Source: Notolepis coatsorum | Taxonomy: Eukaryota > Chordata > Actinopteri > Aulopiformes > Paralepididae | Length of the DNA stretch: 64,000 bases | Assembly (NCBI GenBank): GCA_963971535.1 | Contig: OZ020589.1 | Span: forward strand, 68,797,239-68,861,238 | Direction: 5' to 3' | Shown: piece after piece, positions 45,400 to 57,093 of the stretch | Layout: each line of letters begins with the position of its first letter | Numbering within the stretch: position 1 is the first letter of the stretch | Translations under genes and position numbers: made by a program | Notes under the pieces: model-generated | What the model saw: the letters and a program-made list of their open reading frames with translations, nothing else | Databases searched by the model: none | What the model was told of the DNA's origin: nothing

Positions 45400-46482
45400 G
45401 CAACATGCAGGGGGCGAAATTTAAGCCCGCCGCCCGCCAGGGGCGCTCAGTTTTTACCTTTGGCGCTTGCCACTGAGAGGTCTGCCCGCTGTGTGGCGTG
45501 TAGACGTGTAGTTCATAACGATACTCTTATTTTGAAAATCTGTGCGGGTCTCATTTCCGCCCCAAGCGCAGCTAGTCATAATATCGATGGCTCCGGCAGT
45601 TAGCAACATTCGGTTCGTATGATATTCTTATTTTGAAAAAAACATGGCAACGAGTCATATCCGCCCAGCCGGGCCAGCCCTGCAGCGGGATACTATTGGC
45701 TTCTGCTCGTATCAACACAGAGGCAGTCTGCTCTAGTCTAGATCGGACCTCCATGAGCTACCGTTACTGTTTAAACAATGACCCAGTCAACTATTCACTT
45801 TTAGTGTAATACATGACGAGGCATTGTCTAACGGTATCTAGCTGGCTAGCTGCTGATATCAACAAATGCTCCAGCAATAGTCGACTCGAGTGCATAATAC
45901 CTCCGTTCCCTCGTTAGCTAGCTCACGTTAGCTAGCTCACGTTAGCTCTATATGTCCCAGTAAACTAAATTGTCTTAACGTTATCTAGCGGGCTAGCAGT
46001 AGCTCCTGATATCAATGTCTTATAACATTGATTCAATGCGTATTCTAGCTGAGGGCTTGATGAATGTGATTTGACCAAAGAAGTTGAACCGTAACATTAT
46101 ACCAATAGGGTCCAGCTGCAGCGCCGGAGAATCCTTGCATGCTGAATGTAGAGTATTAGTATAGGGTCTAGCTGCATCGCCGGAGAATCCTTGCTGGAGC
46201 TGGAGGCTACTCAAGTATACACAGACAGTGGAGCTGTTTGCAGATAGCGAGCATTTTGACTTATTGCGTGGTGGCGATGTCTCGCAGATAATACAACTAC
46301 AAGTATGATTATATAATATATATTTTATTTAAAAACATTTTTTTTATATAAAATATATATATATATTTTTTTTTAATCAAAAAAAATTGGCAGGTAAGAA
46401 ATATGCTTGGCGGGTAGATTCTTCCCATCTACCCGCCACTGGCCGGTGAGTCAAAAAGTTAATTTAGCTCCATGGCAACATG
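45400..46482. mobile_element. hAT-like element (45408-46474) with 8-bp duplication
   Basis: gcaacatg flanks at 45400-45407 and 46475-46482. The ends cagggggcgaaatttaa and gttaatttagctccatg are weakly inverted (about 12 of 17). The interior has tandem gttagctagctcac and T-rich tracts; no transposase. Confidence 0.65.
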
Positions 46483-46679
46483 TCCAAAATGGTGCCCAGA
46501 GTGTTGAAGCAAGTGCTGTGTAATATTAGAGAGTTGCTTCCTTGCTCACACAAAACACTCTTGCTGCAGGTGTTGCATTTTGCTGTATTGTTATCAAGCA
46601 TTTGCTACCGTCAGCCATGGTCCGGTAAGTAAACAAAAAGTCTCACATGCTTTGGTGACATAAGCAACGTTAGGTTGTA

Positions 46680-47995
46680 ACCCAGTTGTACAGTAAATTA
46701 CCAAGTATGGCTTTGTCAGTATTCCAATGTACAGTGCAGGGTTTCCGTTAGAAAAAATTGTTGCCGGCCTCAGTGTCCGGTAGATTTCAATCTACCGGTC
46801 AAATGAGAGAAATTCCGGTCAGAGTTTATTGAGCTTAAAAACAATTGATAGGCAAAAGAATGACAACAAAACAAAAGAATGACATCATCAAGGCATGTAG
46901 ATTTATAATATTTTTACTTAAAACTAGGCTACTTTTGCGTATAAAGTCATTATATTCCAAATAAAATAAGTCCTGAGACTCGTGCTGCTGCCGACTTTAA
47001 ATCAAATAGGTGTCTGTGGGCAGTCGCCCGACATTAATAAACAACAGTCTGTTATAATCACATTTTTATGAGCTAACGAATTCCGTTATATTGGACATTT
47101 GTATTAATTATATCAAGCGAAGAACTGAGAAATTTGACAGAGAGAGACGGCAACATTATCGTGGGTTTGCGTGACGACTCTCTCTCCACCTCCCAATGAC
47201 TTATTTGCGAGAGTATGTTGATGCAAAGCAGCAGATTCAGCAATTATTGGCTCTTTTCTGGGGACCGCACAGCAGCGCCCCCCACCCAACATTGAATTGA
47301 AAATGGCTGAATTGGAGTACTGCTGGAGTACTGCATTGTGCTGCTGTTGCTCCGGCTCTGCAGCTTCACAAAAGTTCGCACACCCAGCACTAAGCTCTCG
47401 CTGACAACGTCGTTGTCATTATTAGAAGCAACGATGAAACAAATGTAATGATTGTTTCGTTCATCGCATAGGCTATTTAATTTTAGCCTATTTTAATACA
47501 ATTCAAATAATCAAATTGTGCTTAGACTCAGGGAATTATTTTCACCGGACATTAAGACCGGAGAGATTAAATATGTCGGACTTCAACAGATTTTGCCGGT
47601 CAAATACCGGTAATTACCGGCTAACGGAAACGCTGGTACAGTGTACAGTGCCCCCCCCCCCCCCCCCCCCACCAACCCCCCCCCACCCACCCAACCTCCT
47701 CCAATGTACAGTTTCTACGTCAAATGTATATACACTCTTTTTCTGGACACTTTTTGTATCACAAACAGTACTGTATTTGCAAATCTGATATGTCATAAAT
47801 GTATAGATGTAGCAGTACTGTCTATCTGTATGTCATGTATGTCATATATGTTATGATGAATTGAAAATGGGGGACCCTGATGTAAACAAGACGAAAGTCT
47901 TTCTCTGGTCTGCATCCCCTTAACAATTGTATGTATTGAGCTGTACTGTACCCATTCTGCAATCTGTTAATAAACTTTTCAATCAATCAAAGGTC
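46680..47995 (+). pseudogene. LINE-A copy 8, 3' UTR split by a hAT
   Basis: gttgtacagtaaattaccaa at 46686 matches copy 1 at 2210. The hAT occupies 46737-47635. The LINE resumes with gtacagtgcccccccc and runs to aataaacttttcaatcaatc at 47995. C runs here are long (about 20) and probably length-variable. Confidence 0.85.
46729..47643. mobile_element. hAT element (46737-47635), 899 bp
   Basis: Ends cagggtttccgttag and ctaacggaaacgctg are flanked by gtacagtg at 46729-46736 and 47636-47643. Subterminal repeats ccggtcaaat and ccggtaattaccgg are present. No transposase frame. Confidence 0.92.
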
Positions 47996-49817
47996 CCAGC
48001 GATAGGTCCCGACTCCTTTTTACAACTTGGCATTATGCTCAATGCAGTTCACTTGAGCCAGACAGAAATATGCTGCAGTTACAGTAGGATTCTATAAGCC
48101 AATTCAAAAGTCACATTTCTTATCAATCAGTTCTTGAATATTTGGTACTGGTTCTCAACACCTGACCCTATTCACACATATTGGAATTGGTATAATTTGG
48201 AGCCAGAAATCTCCTATTGGTCTAGCCCTACTTCAAATGGTGGAACTTTTTAATCTTGAGTCATCTGTCCTGATATATCACCAGCAGGGACAGGTGGGGT
48301 TTAACATAAAGTGACGTTGATTAGTTAGGAGTTAGGAGTCAGCGCTTATTGCTGGCTCTCCTGACCAACGCCTTGATTTTAGTTTAGCAGGCTTTGATCC
48401 GCCTAAGCGCGACACAAATCCCCTAATACCTCTTTATATCCCAATCATCACTCAACAGCAAGCCTCCATGCCAAGTCCAATCCCACATCAGACAAACGCA
48501 ATACTCTTCTGTATATTTGGCATAATACACAACCACACACACACACACACAAAGACCCACACACATGTTTACACGTGCACTTTCCCATTTTCTCTCGGGC
48601 ATATGTACCTACCTGTAGATGCCAAACAAACAAAGATAGAAAGACACACACACACACACACACACACATAGCGGTACTCAAGTTGATTTGGAATGAATGG
48701 GAGTGATGCCCAGTAAGAAGGTCAACCCCTTCCCTCGTCTATTTCTCTTTTCTTTTTCCTACCTCCTGGGAAATGATATATCTCTCATTATGGCCAGTAG
48801 AACACCGGGATGTAAGGAATCTCTGTTCCAGTTTCAAGTTCCACCTCCAACTGCAGCTGCTGTTGTTGTTGTTGTTGTTGTTGGTGGTGAGAGGGAGATA
48901 AGATCAGGCTGGGTCACCTGTGGATCGGACAAAACAACTAATAAAGAATCTGCCATCTGTTCCTTTTAAAACCTTTCTTCAAGGTTCAAGATGTTGTGCC
49001 ATGTATCACAATTGCAGTCTAGTGGTTCTCAAACTGTGTGTAATACTATTTGGGAGGTTGTGCGAGATGATTTATGTGAAGAAATATATTTATAATATAT
49101 TATCTTATATATTGTTATGGTTTCTTATTTATGCAACATCAAGCTTATTTGAGTAGGTGATGGCGGTGAAGCAGCTTCACTTCCTTTCCAACCTGTTCCC
49201 ACCCGTGTGAATATGGCCAATAGGGTGTGTGACTGTGTGTGTGTGTCAGCGGGCCCCCAAGTAGGAGCCTTTGGTTTTTAGGCTTCGACTGTTGTGGAGC
49301 ACAATGCTGTATAAGTGGTGCAGAGAAGAGCGATGCACCGACACTACTTTTCAACTGCCGACACTGACGGGGGGGCGAAGGGGGCAGAGTTTGAAATGGG
49401 TACACTGTGATTGATATGGAAATCCATTTCTCTCCATTAGAGATATGCATGGGGAAAAGTGCCAACATTTCAGTTTCGTTATCCGATTTTAGCACTGGGG
49501 GAAATTCTCCCAATACCAAATTTATATTACAGCCTGGCCCGGTATTGGTATCGGTGCTTCCCTGGCAGAGGGTGGCAAAATCACATTTTTGACGGTAAAA
49601 CAGATTGGCACACGACAAGTCCCTCGTGGTAGCAATCTGGTGTGATAGATTTGAACCATATTTGGATTTGAATGCATGACAGAAGGGCTTCCATAAGTCC
49701 TCGAGGGCAGCATGCATCTGTGTTAGTAGCCAAAGCTCAAAGACAGCCGGCTCACTCTAAAACACCAGGCCAAAGAGAGCGAGGGAGCTCACAGCCTCAC
49801 ACTGTAGTGTTTTTCCA

Positions 49818-49857
<40 letters not shown>

Positions 49858-51259
49858 TTCTCCATTCTAGTAGGTGTGGTTCAGGCATGAGTGTTCATGC
49901 AAAAAATGCAAATTCTGCGCAATCTGCTGGATGTTACTCAACACAGAAATAGAACAGGCAGACTTGATATAACATGCATTTGGTTCAGAAAAACACAGCA
50001 TAATTCCAAAGTGAGTCCATTGCAAATTACCTATGAAGGGTGAGAGAAGAGGGTGTGACTGACGAAGAAATTGCACACGTGACTAGAACGGACCGGGCCA
50101 GGCAAACTGCTGTGAACCACTCAGAGACACATGAAGGACAAAGGAGGAACATTCTCCTACAGTACACCACCGTTGCCAGGAAAGTTTGGACAACACAGTC
50201 ACAAAATTGCCACAGGAACAGAGAGTTCCTGTTACAAAAACATATTACCCCAAACTCTGACGTCAAATTACAATAAAAGGGACTATGACAAAATTGGAGT
50301 TAGGACATCAAATATAGGAGGTAGTACGACACAATATTAGTATGTCTCGTGAGAGTTGCCCACAGGAAATTGAGTTATGCATGTGTTGGGTTAGTTTTAC
50401 TTCCTGCTTTAGGTTATGCTGTGGAACAACGATGGTGAGCTATTGCATAAGCAACTCCACACCAGATACATGCACACACACACACACATAATTTGGACAT
50501 GGGAGTGTAGAAACCAAAGGGGTAACAGGGGCATGCTCCCCCAGATAAATCTTTTTCAAAAAACAGCTCTGGAATACTCATTTCTAGTGACTTTTGGAAA
50601 TCAGACAAAATTGACCAGCCAGGAGCCCAATAGTTCCATTTCATAAATGAATGAAAGGTCCAAAGATACATGTTATAAGAAAATAGGCTACATCTGTTCA
50701 TCGACAGAAAACATCTAGGATTAAGATCTGTCTGACACCTTCAGATATGTAGGCTAATCGTGGAACGCGGAATGTCTTCTACACAGCTCTCATTCCAAAC
50801 GATCACATATCTTGCTGAGTGGACTTTAAAAGTTAGCTCTTGTCACATTAGCTTTTAGCTAGCACAAAGTCTGGTTTTGATTGAAGAGAGTTGTCAACTA
50901 AATAGTTTCAAGTCACATTTGGGGCTAAAGTTAGCTGGCTTGTAAAACACTGACCAGCATCACCAGCTAGCAACTGCAAGCATAGCATTACTCTATTACT
51001 CTTTATTTACGGACAATAAACAAATCCTCAACTGAACCACATGAACCTATTTGGAAAGGAGAGAAAACACGTTTACCCGTTTGCACTTTTAGTGAATGGA
51101 AGCACCATTTCCTCACCCTTTTTTTGTAGCCAAAGGCAAATAACTGCTTTTTAGGCCTTAACACATTGACAAGACAGGGAGGTGGGGTTGTGGCCCTTGC
51201 ACAGCATACGTGGGGCCCTAAGCGACTTGCATAGTGTGGTTATAGGGTGGATCGGCCCT
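47996..51259. other. Mostly single-copy intergenic sequence with microsatellites
   Basis: (ac)n at 48534-48550 and 48644-48668, (tgt)n near 48864-48885 and (gt)n at 49825-49856 are the visible structures. gtggttctcaaactgtgtgt at 49022 resembles a worn hAT-Charlie end. The longest open frame (49145-49717, minus, 190 codons) has no recognisable domain and no homology I can see. I see no exon with convincing splice sites. Confidence 0.5.
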
Positions 51260-51267
51260 GCAATCAG

Positions 51268-51863
51268 TAGGGCTGGGCGATACAACGATAATTATCGCGA
51301 TATATTTTAATAATCTATATCAATTGATAATTAAAAAAAATCTAAAAAGTTGCCTGCAACTTAAAGTAATGGCTTTGCTTGTCCGAATGACAATACTGAC
51401 CAAATTGAGATTTATTTGTCTCTTGTCCATTTATTTTGTTTGCGTTCTAATTTAAAATACAGTTTGAAAACATCTGTACACAGTAGGCTATGTGTGCTAG
51501 CAGAGCTAGTCTCCAGTCGCAAATCACGGTGCACATGGTTTTTTGGTTTGTCCACCAAAAAAGCGCCAAAAGATAGAAAAGAAACGAGCAGAGCCAGAAC
51601 TATTCAACTCCCCTGGAGCCACAGCCAGCAAAGAAGCTTGTTTACTTTCGCTTTCAAACCAGCTGCAGCCTGAGAACTGGTGTGAGGGGCTGTAACACTA
51701 AAGATGGCGGCAACAACAAAGAATTGCTGCAAAATAAACATACCGTATAAAAAAATTATATATATTTGTAATACTTATAACAATATCGATAATTATCGAT
51801 ATCGAGTGATATGATAACATTATCATATCGTTATATAATTTTTGGCCATATCGCCCAGCCCTA
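51268..51863. mobile_element. hAT element of the tagggctgggcgat family, 596 bp
   Basis: Ends tagggctgggcgatacaacg and ggccatatcgcccagcccta. The middle is related to 40556-41255 but in the opposite direction relative to the ends. The flanks (gcaatcag and ctgcattg) do not give a clean duplication. Confidence 0.8.
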
Positions 51864-52149
51864 CTGCATTGACAAAAAAACTTTCCTAAGGCGAAAGTGA
51901 AGAGAATCGAGCAACCAGTTTTCGGAGTACCATGGCTTCCATCGGTCACAATATGACTTGCGGCATGTTTTAGATATGTTGAAAAGTGAAGTGTTCTTAG
52001 AAATTCAGTACAATGAAAATTGTGTTGATGTGGCATGACCCAAAATGTTGTTTTGGCTCAAATGTTTATGTTAGTATGCAGCCCAATCTCACTAATGTAG
52101 GTTATGTTATAGCCATAAGTAATATATGAATGTATTGTATCAAAAATAT
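51864..52149. other. No recognised feature
   Basis: No coding or repeat signal recognised before the TTAA fragment. Confidence 0.4.
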
Positions 52150-52583
52150 AACATGTGTACATATTTCTCACCTTCTTTGCAGGGCTATAACTTTTTAAAT
52201 ATTATAGCTATATCGATTACTATGGCCCATTCAACATCGGGTATCTATCGTTCCGGATGTGGGAACGTTATATTTTTCCATTCATACATTATCGTGTTAG
52301 TACCGTCGTGAATATAAGTATGTTTTTGGAGTGTATAGCAGTAATTCCTAGAATGCGAGTTTAGAATGGAGTGCAACTCGCCCGAAATCCACCAGGCGGC
52401 GGTATTGAGGCGTTGAAATATCAGACCGGGTCCAGCTGGCTCCCGGAGCCTTCCTGGATGAATTATGAATGCCAATAGCGAATAAAGGAAATAACGATCA
52501 TAAAAACGGGTAAACTCATTGTTGGCATTATTAGATTGGCGGGCAATAACGAGTAAACTCGTTTTTGGCGCAGGCTGTGTTAA
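52150..52583. mobile_element. TTAA-family fragment copy C, reverse orientation
   Basis: TTAA at 52580-52583. Reading leftwards: aacgagtaaactcgtt (52548-52563), then aacgggtaaactcatt (52505-52520), then the uninterrupted target atcgttatttcctttattcg that in copy A holds the BEL element. The far part (ctttgcagggctataacttt… atggcccattcaacatc) matches copies D, F and G. The other end is truncated near 52150. Confidence 0.75.
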
Positions 52584-52735
52584 GATATTGCATAATCTAC
52601 TCAGGTTACTCTGATTGGCCCATCAGTCAGTCTGTCAGTTGTCAGTAGTTGTAAAGGATATCAGCTAGCAAACCCATAAACTACTACAATTTAGTTAATT
52701 TGAGTGTTTCAAAAACATCCACAGCAACTGTGTAA

Positions 52736-53832
52736 GGGCGTGTTCACACCTGAAGTCCGCGGATAGTCCGTATGTCATATCCGCGGATAGCCCCTTTCGT
52801 GACTGCGAGCGAGCCTGGGTCTCTACCACAGTCACTCTCACCTAGACGTGCATTTCCGCCATTGGTGTCACTGCGCAAGCGCACCAGGCAGCCAAATGCC
52901 TGGTGCGCATGCGCGGTGACACCAATGGCGGAAATAGACGGCTCGCTCTGTAAGTACCACTCGTTTTGTAACAATGATTTAAACAAGCAACTCCGAGCTT
53001 CCAGACCCCACTGTAAAGCTGTGTTAAACCCATATTGTACGCTGCGCATCTTTGAAATTCATATAAGATATATTTTTGACCCACCGCGAGCCCCGTGATC
53101 ACGCTTGGTACCTTAAGTTGAAAATGGTCGCAGTCTAGGTGAGAGTGACTGCGGTAGAGACCCAGGCTCGCTCGCAGTCACGAAAGGGGCTAATCCGCGG
53201 ATAGTCCAAACTTTATGGTGGACCAAATGTGAAAATTATACATTGTTTGATTTTGGTCTGCGTTCACACTACCCTTTTTGGTGCGGATCTAATTTGTAAA
53301 CAAAGGACATACGGTCGCCAAGTCGTTCATCTATTGGACTATAGCACACAAACGTAAACAGTTGCCGACAGCGGTCACAGCGCAATGAGAGAGATACTAT
53401 TACGAGCACGGCACAAGTAGACTAGAGGGGAAGGAGAGAGAGAAGAGAGGAGAAGAGAGAGAGAGCGAGAGAGAGAGAGACTGTCCGCGTGTGGCGGCAG
53501 TCTAGAGAGGAGAAAGAGGAAGAGAGACTGTCCGCGCGCCTGTCATTAATTTGCGTTGGGTCGCGGCGCGCAAGCTGTCACTTGGCGCTGTCACTCATTT
53601 GCTCTAGACTAGGTACTATATAAATTTATATCGCGTTCACACCAACAGCAAACGCACCATGGTCCACTTTTAAACGAACCGAGTCCCAACTTTTCAAGAG
53701 GACCATGGTTCGGTTGTTTGGTCCTCAAAATAGTTCGGTTTGTGTTCACACCTGTACAAACGAAACAGACTATTGATCTAAAGGGACCATGGTCCACTTA
53801 AAGTGGACCAAACAGGGTAGGTGTGAACGCAC
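52736..53832. mobile_element. GTTCACACC-type DNA transposon, non-autonomous
   Basis: Ends gggcgtgttcacacctgaag and gggtaggtgtgaacgcacac are inverted. Many internal tggtccactt and accatggtcc words and a second gcgttcacactaccctt mark a family that I associate with ISL2EU/Harbinger-like elements, without certainty. A Mutator-like element sits inside at 52788-53192. (ga)n lies near 53440-53480. Confidence 0.5.
52779..53201. mobile_element. Mutator-like non-autonomous element (52788-53192), 60-bp terminal repeats
   Basis: 52788-52847 and 53133-53192 are inverted repeats with one mismatch in 60 (tagcccctttcgtgactgcg…). The 9-bp duplication atccgcgga lies at 52779-52787 and 53193-53201. Nine-base duplications with long terminal repeats are typical of MULEs. 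Inside lies a second hairpin (52852-52935) with arms of about 38 bp, atttccgccattggtgtcac and its complement, around gccaaa. No protein. Confidence 0.85.
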
Positions 53833-54088
53833 ACTAAATGTATGTTAATCTGCCATAGCAACCAGTCACACTGGTCCCATGAATTTGTTTACATTTGAAA
53901 GCTTCATGTATTATGATTCTAACTTGACATCTCCTCCTCTTCAATGAACAGAAGGCCACGCCCCCTCAACATACTGAGCTGTGCTCAGAGAGGGCGCACT
54001 AAAAGTTATATTCAAAACAAATGATACATCTGAAGCTGAAAGAAATAACAGCTTTTCCTGACTGAATTAACATCATTGTACTGGTTCA

Positions 54089-54180
54089 TTAAAGGGGAAC
54101 TATCTTACTATTTCTTTCACTATTTGGGCAATTTTACACAATTCCTGTGAGTCTATGGAACACATCTGTAAGTTATTTGA
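54089..54180. mobile_element. Left end of the ttaaaggggaactat TTAA family
   Basis: ttaaaggggaactatcttac and the next 80 bp match 6575-6655. It is cut on the right by LINE-A copy 9. Confidence 0.75.
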
Positions 54181-54287
54181 ACAGTACTGTCTACCTGTAT
54201 GTCATATATGTTATGATGAATTGAAAATGGGGGACCCTGATGTAAACAAGACGAAAGTCTCTCTCTGGTCTGCATCCCCTTAAAGTT

Positions 54288-54545
54288 ATGATGCGCACAC
54301 AGCCTTCATAATGGGAAAGGCAAGAGTGGCACCTCTCAAGCAAATAACGATCCCTAGGATGGAGCTTACTGCAGCAGCCCTTGCTGTACGCATTGACCGA
54401 ATGTTGACGACTGAGCTCAAAATCCCTCTCGAAAGTTCCATGTTCTGGACAGACAGTACGACGGTACTAAAGTATATAAAAAATGAAAACCAAAGGTTTC
54501 ACACCTTTGTGGCCAATCGGGTGAGCGTCAGAGAAGCAACAAATG
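54288..54545 (+). pseudogene. BEL/Pao RNase H fragment (fossil) embedded in LINE-A
   Basis: The frame from 54311 reads [20 protein letters not shown], then [40 protein letters not shown] and TFVANRVS, the RNase H region of a BEL/Pao pol. It differs from the BEL element at 13012-23431 (ARSRIAPRKQQSIPRLELCA), so it comes from another lineage. Only about 258 bp are present and no LTR flanks it. Confidence 0.8.
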
Positions 54546-54568
54546 TATTGTACCCATTCTGCAATCTG

Positions 54569-56282
54569 TTAAGGCGAGACACCCCAGGTGAAAAGGCAAA
54601 TATACTTTTTTTTGTTGATTTTGAGATTGTTATATTTTGCTTCCTAAACATGTCTTCTATGAAACTAGTGACAATAAAACATCAATAACACACATTTAGT
54701 TGTTTATTTTACTTCATTTTGCCTTATTGCATCCATAAATGTGCCTCATTTGCATATATAAACATAAAATTCAGAAAACTTCCAATATATTTTTTCTCAG
54801 TTTATATGTACATAACAAACTGGGAAGGTTTCATAGTGATATCTATTCAAATATTTTTTGCCTATTAGGGGCTACTACACTGTTTGTAGCCTGTGTGTAG
54901 TTCTGTTCAGTTCAATAACACCATTATTCAGTTATCAGGCATGTGTTTAGGTTGTCTATTACTAATGGTTTGATTAGGTATCGTGTTTGTAAATATCTGT
55001 TTAAAAAAAAAAGTATGGCATTTTACAATACAGAACTTTGAAGGCGTTTTCCCAAAAATGAGTTTTTTCTCATACTCTGAGCCAGAAATCTCCACTTCAG
55101 TAGCACTCACATACACCAAACCTTCCAGTTCTATTCATATCTATGTTCTGAAGGTATTTACAGAGGGTTTGTTGATATCGCATTCATACCCTGATTTATA
55201 TCACATTTTATTCCTAAAAACATGGCAAAATATGGAATTTTACCATACAAATAGACTGTTTTCTGATTTATGGAGTGATAAAAAGAGATATCCAAAATCC
55301 CCTCTGTAATAACCTTTGGCTCTAATATGTCAACAAAATGAAACTATAATTTTGAAAATGGCTTTATCCAATGTTCAGATTTCTGTCCTGGAATTATATG
55401 CAAATTTTTGCATATTTAAGTAGATCATGCCTCATTTGCAGGCACGTGCACACAGAGGCCAAGGGGTGCTTGAGCACCTGCCTTTTTGAGCCTCATCAAA
55501 AAAGTGCCCTTTTAGATTTTTTTTTTACCGTTACGCAAAATTTCAGGATAGAATAAAAATATTAGGTAAAGAGAGAGATGCCCCATATTCCATTGCAGTT
55601 TGCACGGCCTCCTCAGCGTGCCTCTCCGCGGACCTATATATTTTATGCATAGCGTGGGTGGTGATGATGATGATGATGATAGAAACCGCTGTGGCGCATA
55701 CAGTTGAATGCTGGTATTACACTCATTGAGGGACACGAAGAAGTCAAGTCCGATGGGATTTGGGAATCTAATACAAATCGGGATTGGAATAAAAAAATGC
55801 ATTTATATTAAACAATACAGAATATACAGCACTTCTTGGGGTCTGTAGGGTAAGCACTTATTCCCTCCCCCCTGAACATTTATGGAGATGTATGTGGCTT
55901 TTAAGTCAGTGATAAAAGTGTCTTTATAAGTGAGCTCCTGCACTGATTATTATAGTTCAATATTCAATATTTGATCACCAAAACCCCCCAAAAAGCATAA
56001 AAAGGGGGCCCCCCCGCCCGAAAAGGGCCCTTAAAAATCACGCTACGCGCGCTCGGTTAATATATACACACAAGTGTAAGTGCCCTTTTCAGCCTTTGAG
56101 CACCTGCCCCTCTAAAGTCCTGTGCACGTCCCTGCTCATTTGCATATTTAAACATAAAATTTCAGAAAACTTGTAATACAAAAAAAGTCTTGTCTTAATA
56201 TAAGTAATCAACTGGGGAAGTTTCATTGTGATATCCATTAGTTAAATGTCTTACTCTATTCACCTGTAGTGTCTCGCCTTAA
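54569..56282. mobile_element. TTAA-flanked element (1714 bp)
   Basis: TTAA at 54569-54572 and 56279-56282. Ends ttaaggcgagacaccccagg and tgtagtgtctcgccttaa are inverted repeats. It inserted at ctgTTAAtaaag, the natural TTAA just before the LINE-A terminus. It has direct subterminal repeats (catttgcatatataaacata near 54749 and catttgcatatttaaacata near 56137). A hAT sits inside at 55439-56134. Confidence 0.88.
55431..56142. mobile_element. hAT element (55439-56134), 696 bp
   Basis: Ends caggcacgtgcacacag and gtcctgtgcacgtccctg are flanked by ctcatttg at 55431-55438 and 56135-56142. tgagcacctgcc occurs in both halves in opposite senses. No transposase. Confidence 0.9.
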
Positions 56283-56310
56283 TACAATTTTCAATCAATC
56301 AATCAAACTG

Positions 56311-56690
56311 GCACTGACTCATAGCACATTGTTGCCGTGTGGCAACTGGCAAGACATGTGATCTGGATTTCAATTTCTCTTTTCCTTCTGCATGTAAAAT
56401 TCCACTTCTCGTCCTCCGACACATTTCAGAGCATATTCTTTAGTTTAGGAAGTGCACAGAGCAATATCCTCAAAAACCCATCAGTATTCTCTCAGAATTT
56501 GCTCTGTCTCATATCAGTCAAAAGAGGAAGTGAGTTAGCCTAATTCTTTCTACGCAGGAAGCTGTGAGTGGTGAAAAAACGGTTGAGTAATTTAATAAGC
56601 TGAGTGACTGTAAACAACTAGTTTTGTTGGCATTTGGCATACTCAGAATGCATAAGTTCAATCAACTATTTACCTTTTTTAGGCTACTTA
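56311..56690. other. No recognised feature
   Basis: About 380 bases between elements without a repeat end or gene that I can identify. Confidence 0.4.
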
Positions 56691-57093
56691 GTAAATATTA
56701 GGGCAGTACCGAATGCTTCCAAGCTTGGATCATAATGTTGACATTCGAATTCTAAATCAACATTCGAATTTTTAATAAAAATATATATATATAATATTTT
56801 TTTCTATTCAATCTGTTTAAACCAATGGGGGTTTTCTTCACAGTTGCAGTTAAAGATTAGGCTACACTAATATTATATATATACTATAAGACGTCACCAT
56901 CACTTTCATACCAACCGTGCCCTTATTGGATTATTTATGTTGACGAAACTGATGAGTTATATTCATTAAAGAAAGTTGATTTAATAAAAGAAAAATACTA
57001 ATTTAATCAGATGAATCACTCATTCAAATTGAGGATTCAGTTTTGGTTTTTTTGGAGAAAAAAAAAGACATTCGGTACAGCCCTAGTAAATAT
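56691..57093. mobile_element. hAT element (56699-57085), 387 bp
   Basis: Ends tagggcagtaccgaatg and cattcggtacagcccta are flanked by gtaaatat at 56691-56698 and 57086-57093. Interior AT-rich, no coding. Confidence 0.92.

Larger units (their letters stand above)
54185..56310 (+). pseudogene. LINE-A copy 9, split by a pol fragment and a TTAA element
   Basis: cagtactgtctacctgtatg (54184) to gtctgcatccccttaa (54287) is LINE-A 3' UTR. tattgtacccattctgcaat (54545) to ctgttaa (54572) continues it, and aatacaattttcaatcaatc ends it at 56310. The 25 or so bases normally between ccttaa and tattgtacc are replaced by a BEL/Pao fragment. Confidence 0.8.

Noticed and set aside
49145-49717. 190-codon minus-strand open frame in the most single-copy part of the window
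   Set aside because: No recognisable domain, low-complexity tail (HTHSHT from a microsatellite), overlapping open frames on the other strand and no clear splice or start context.
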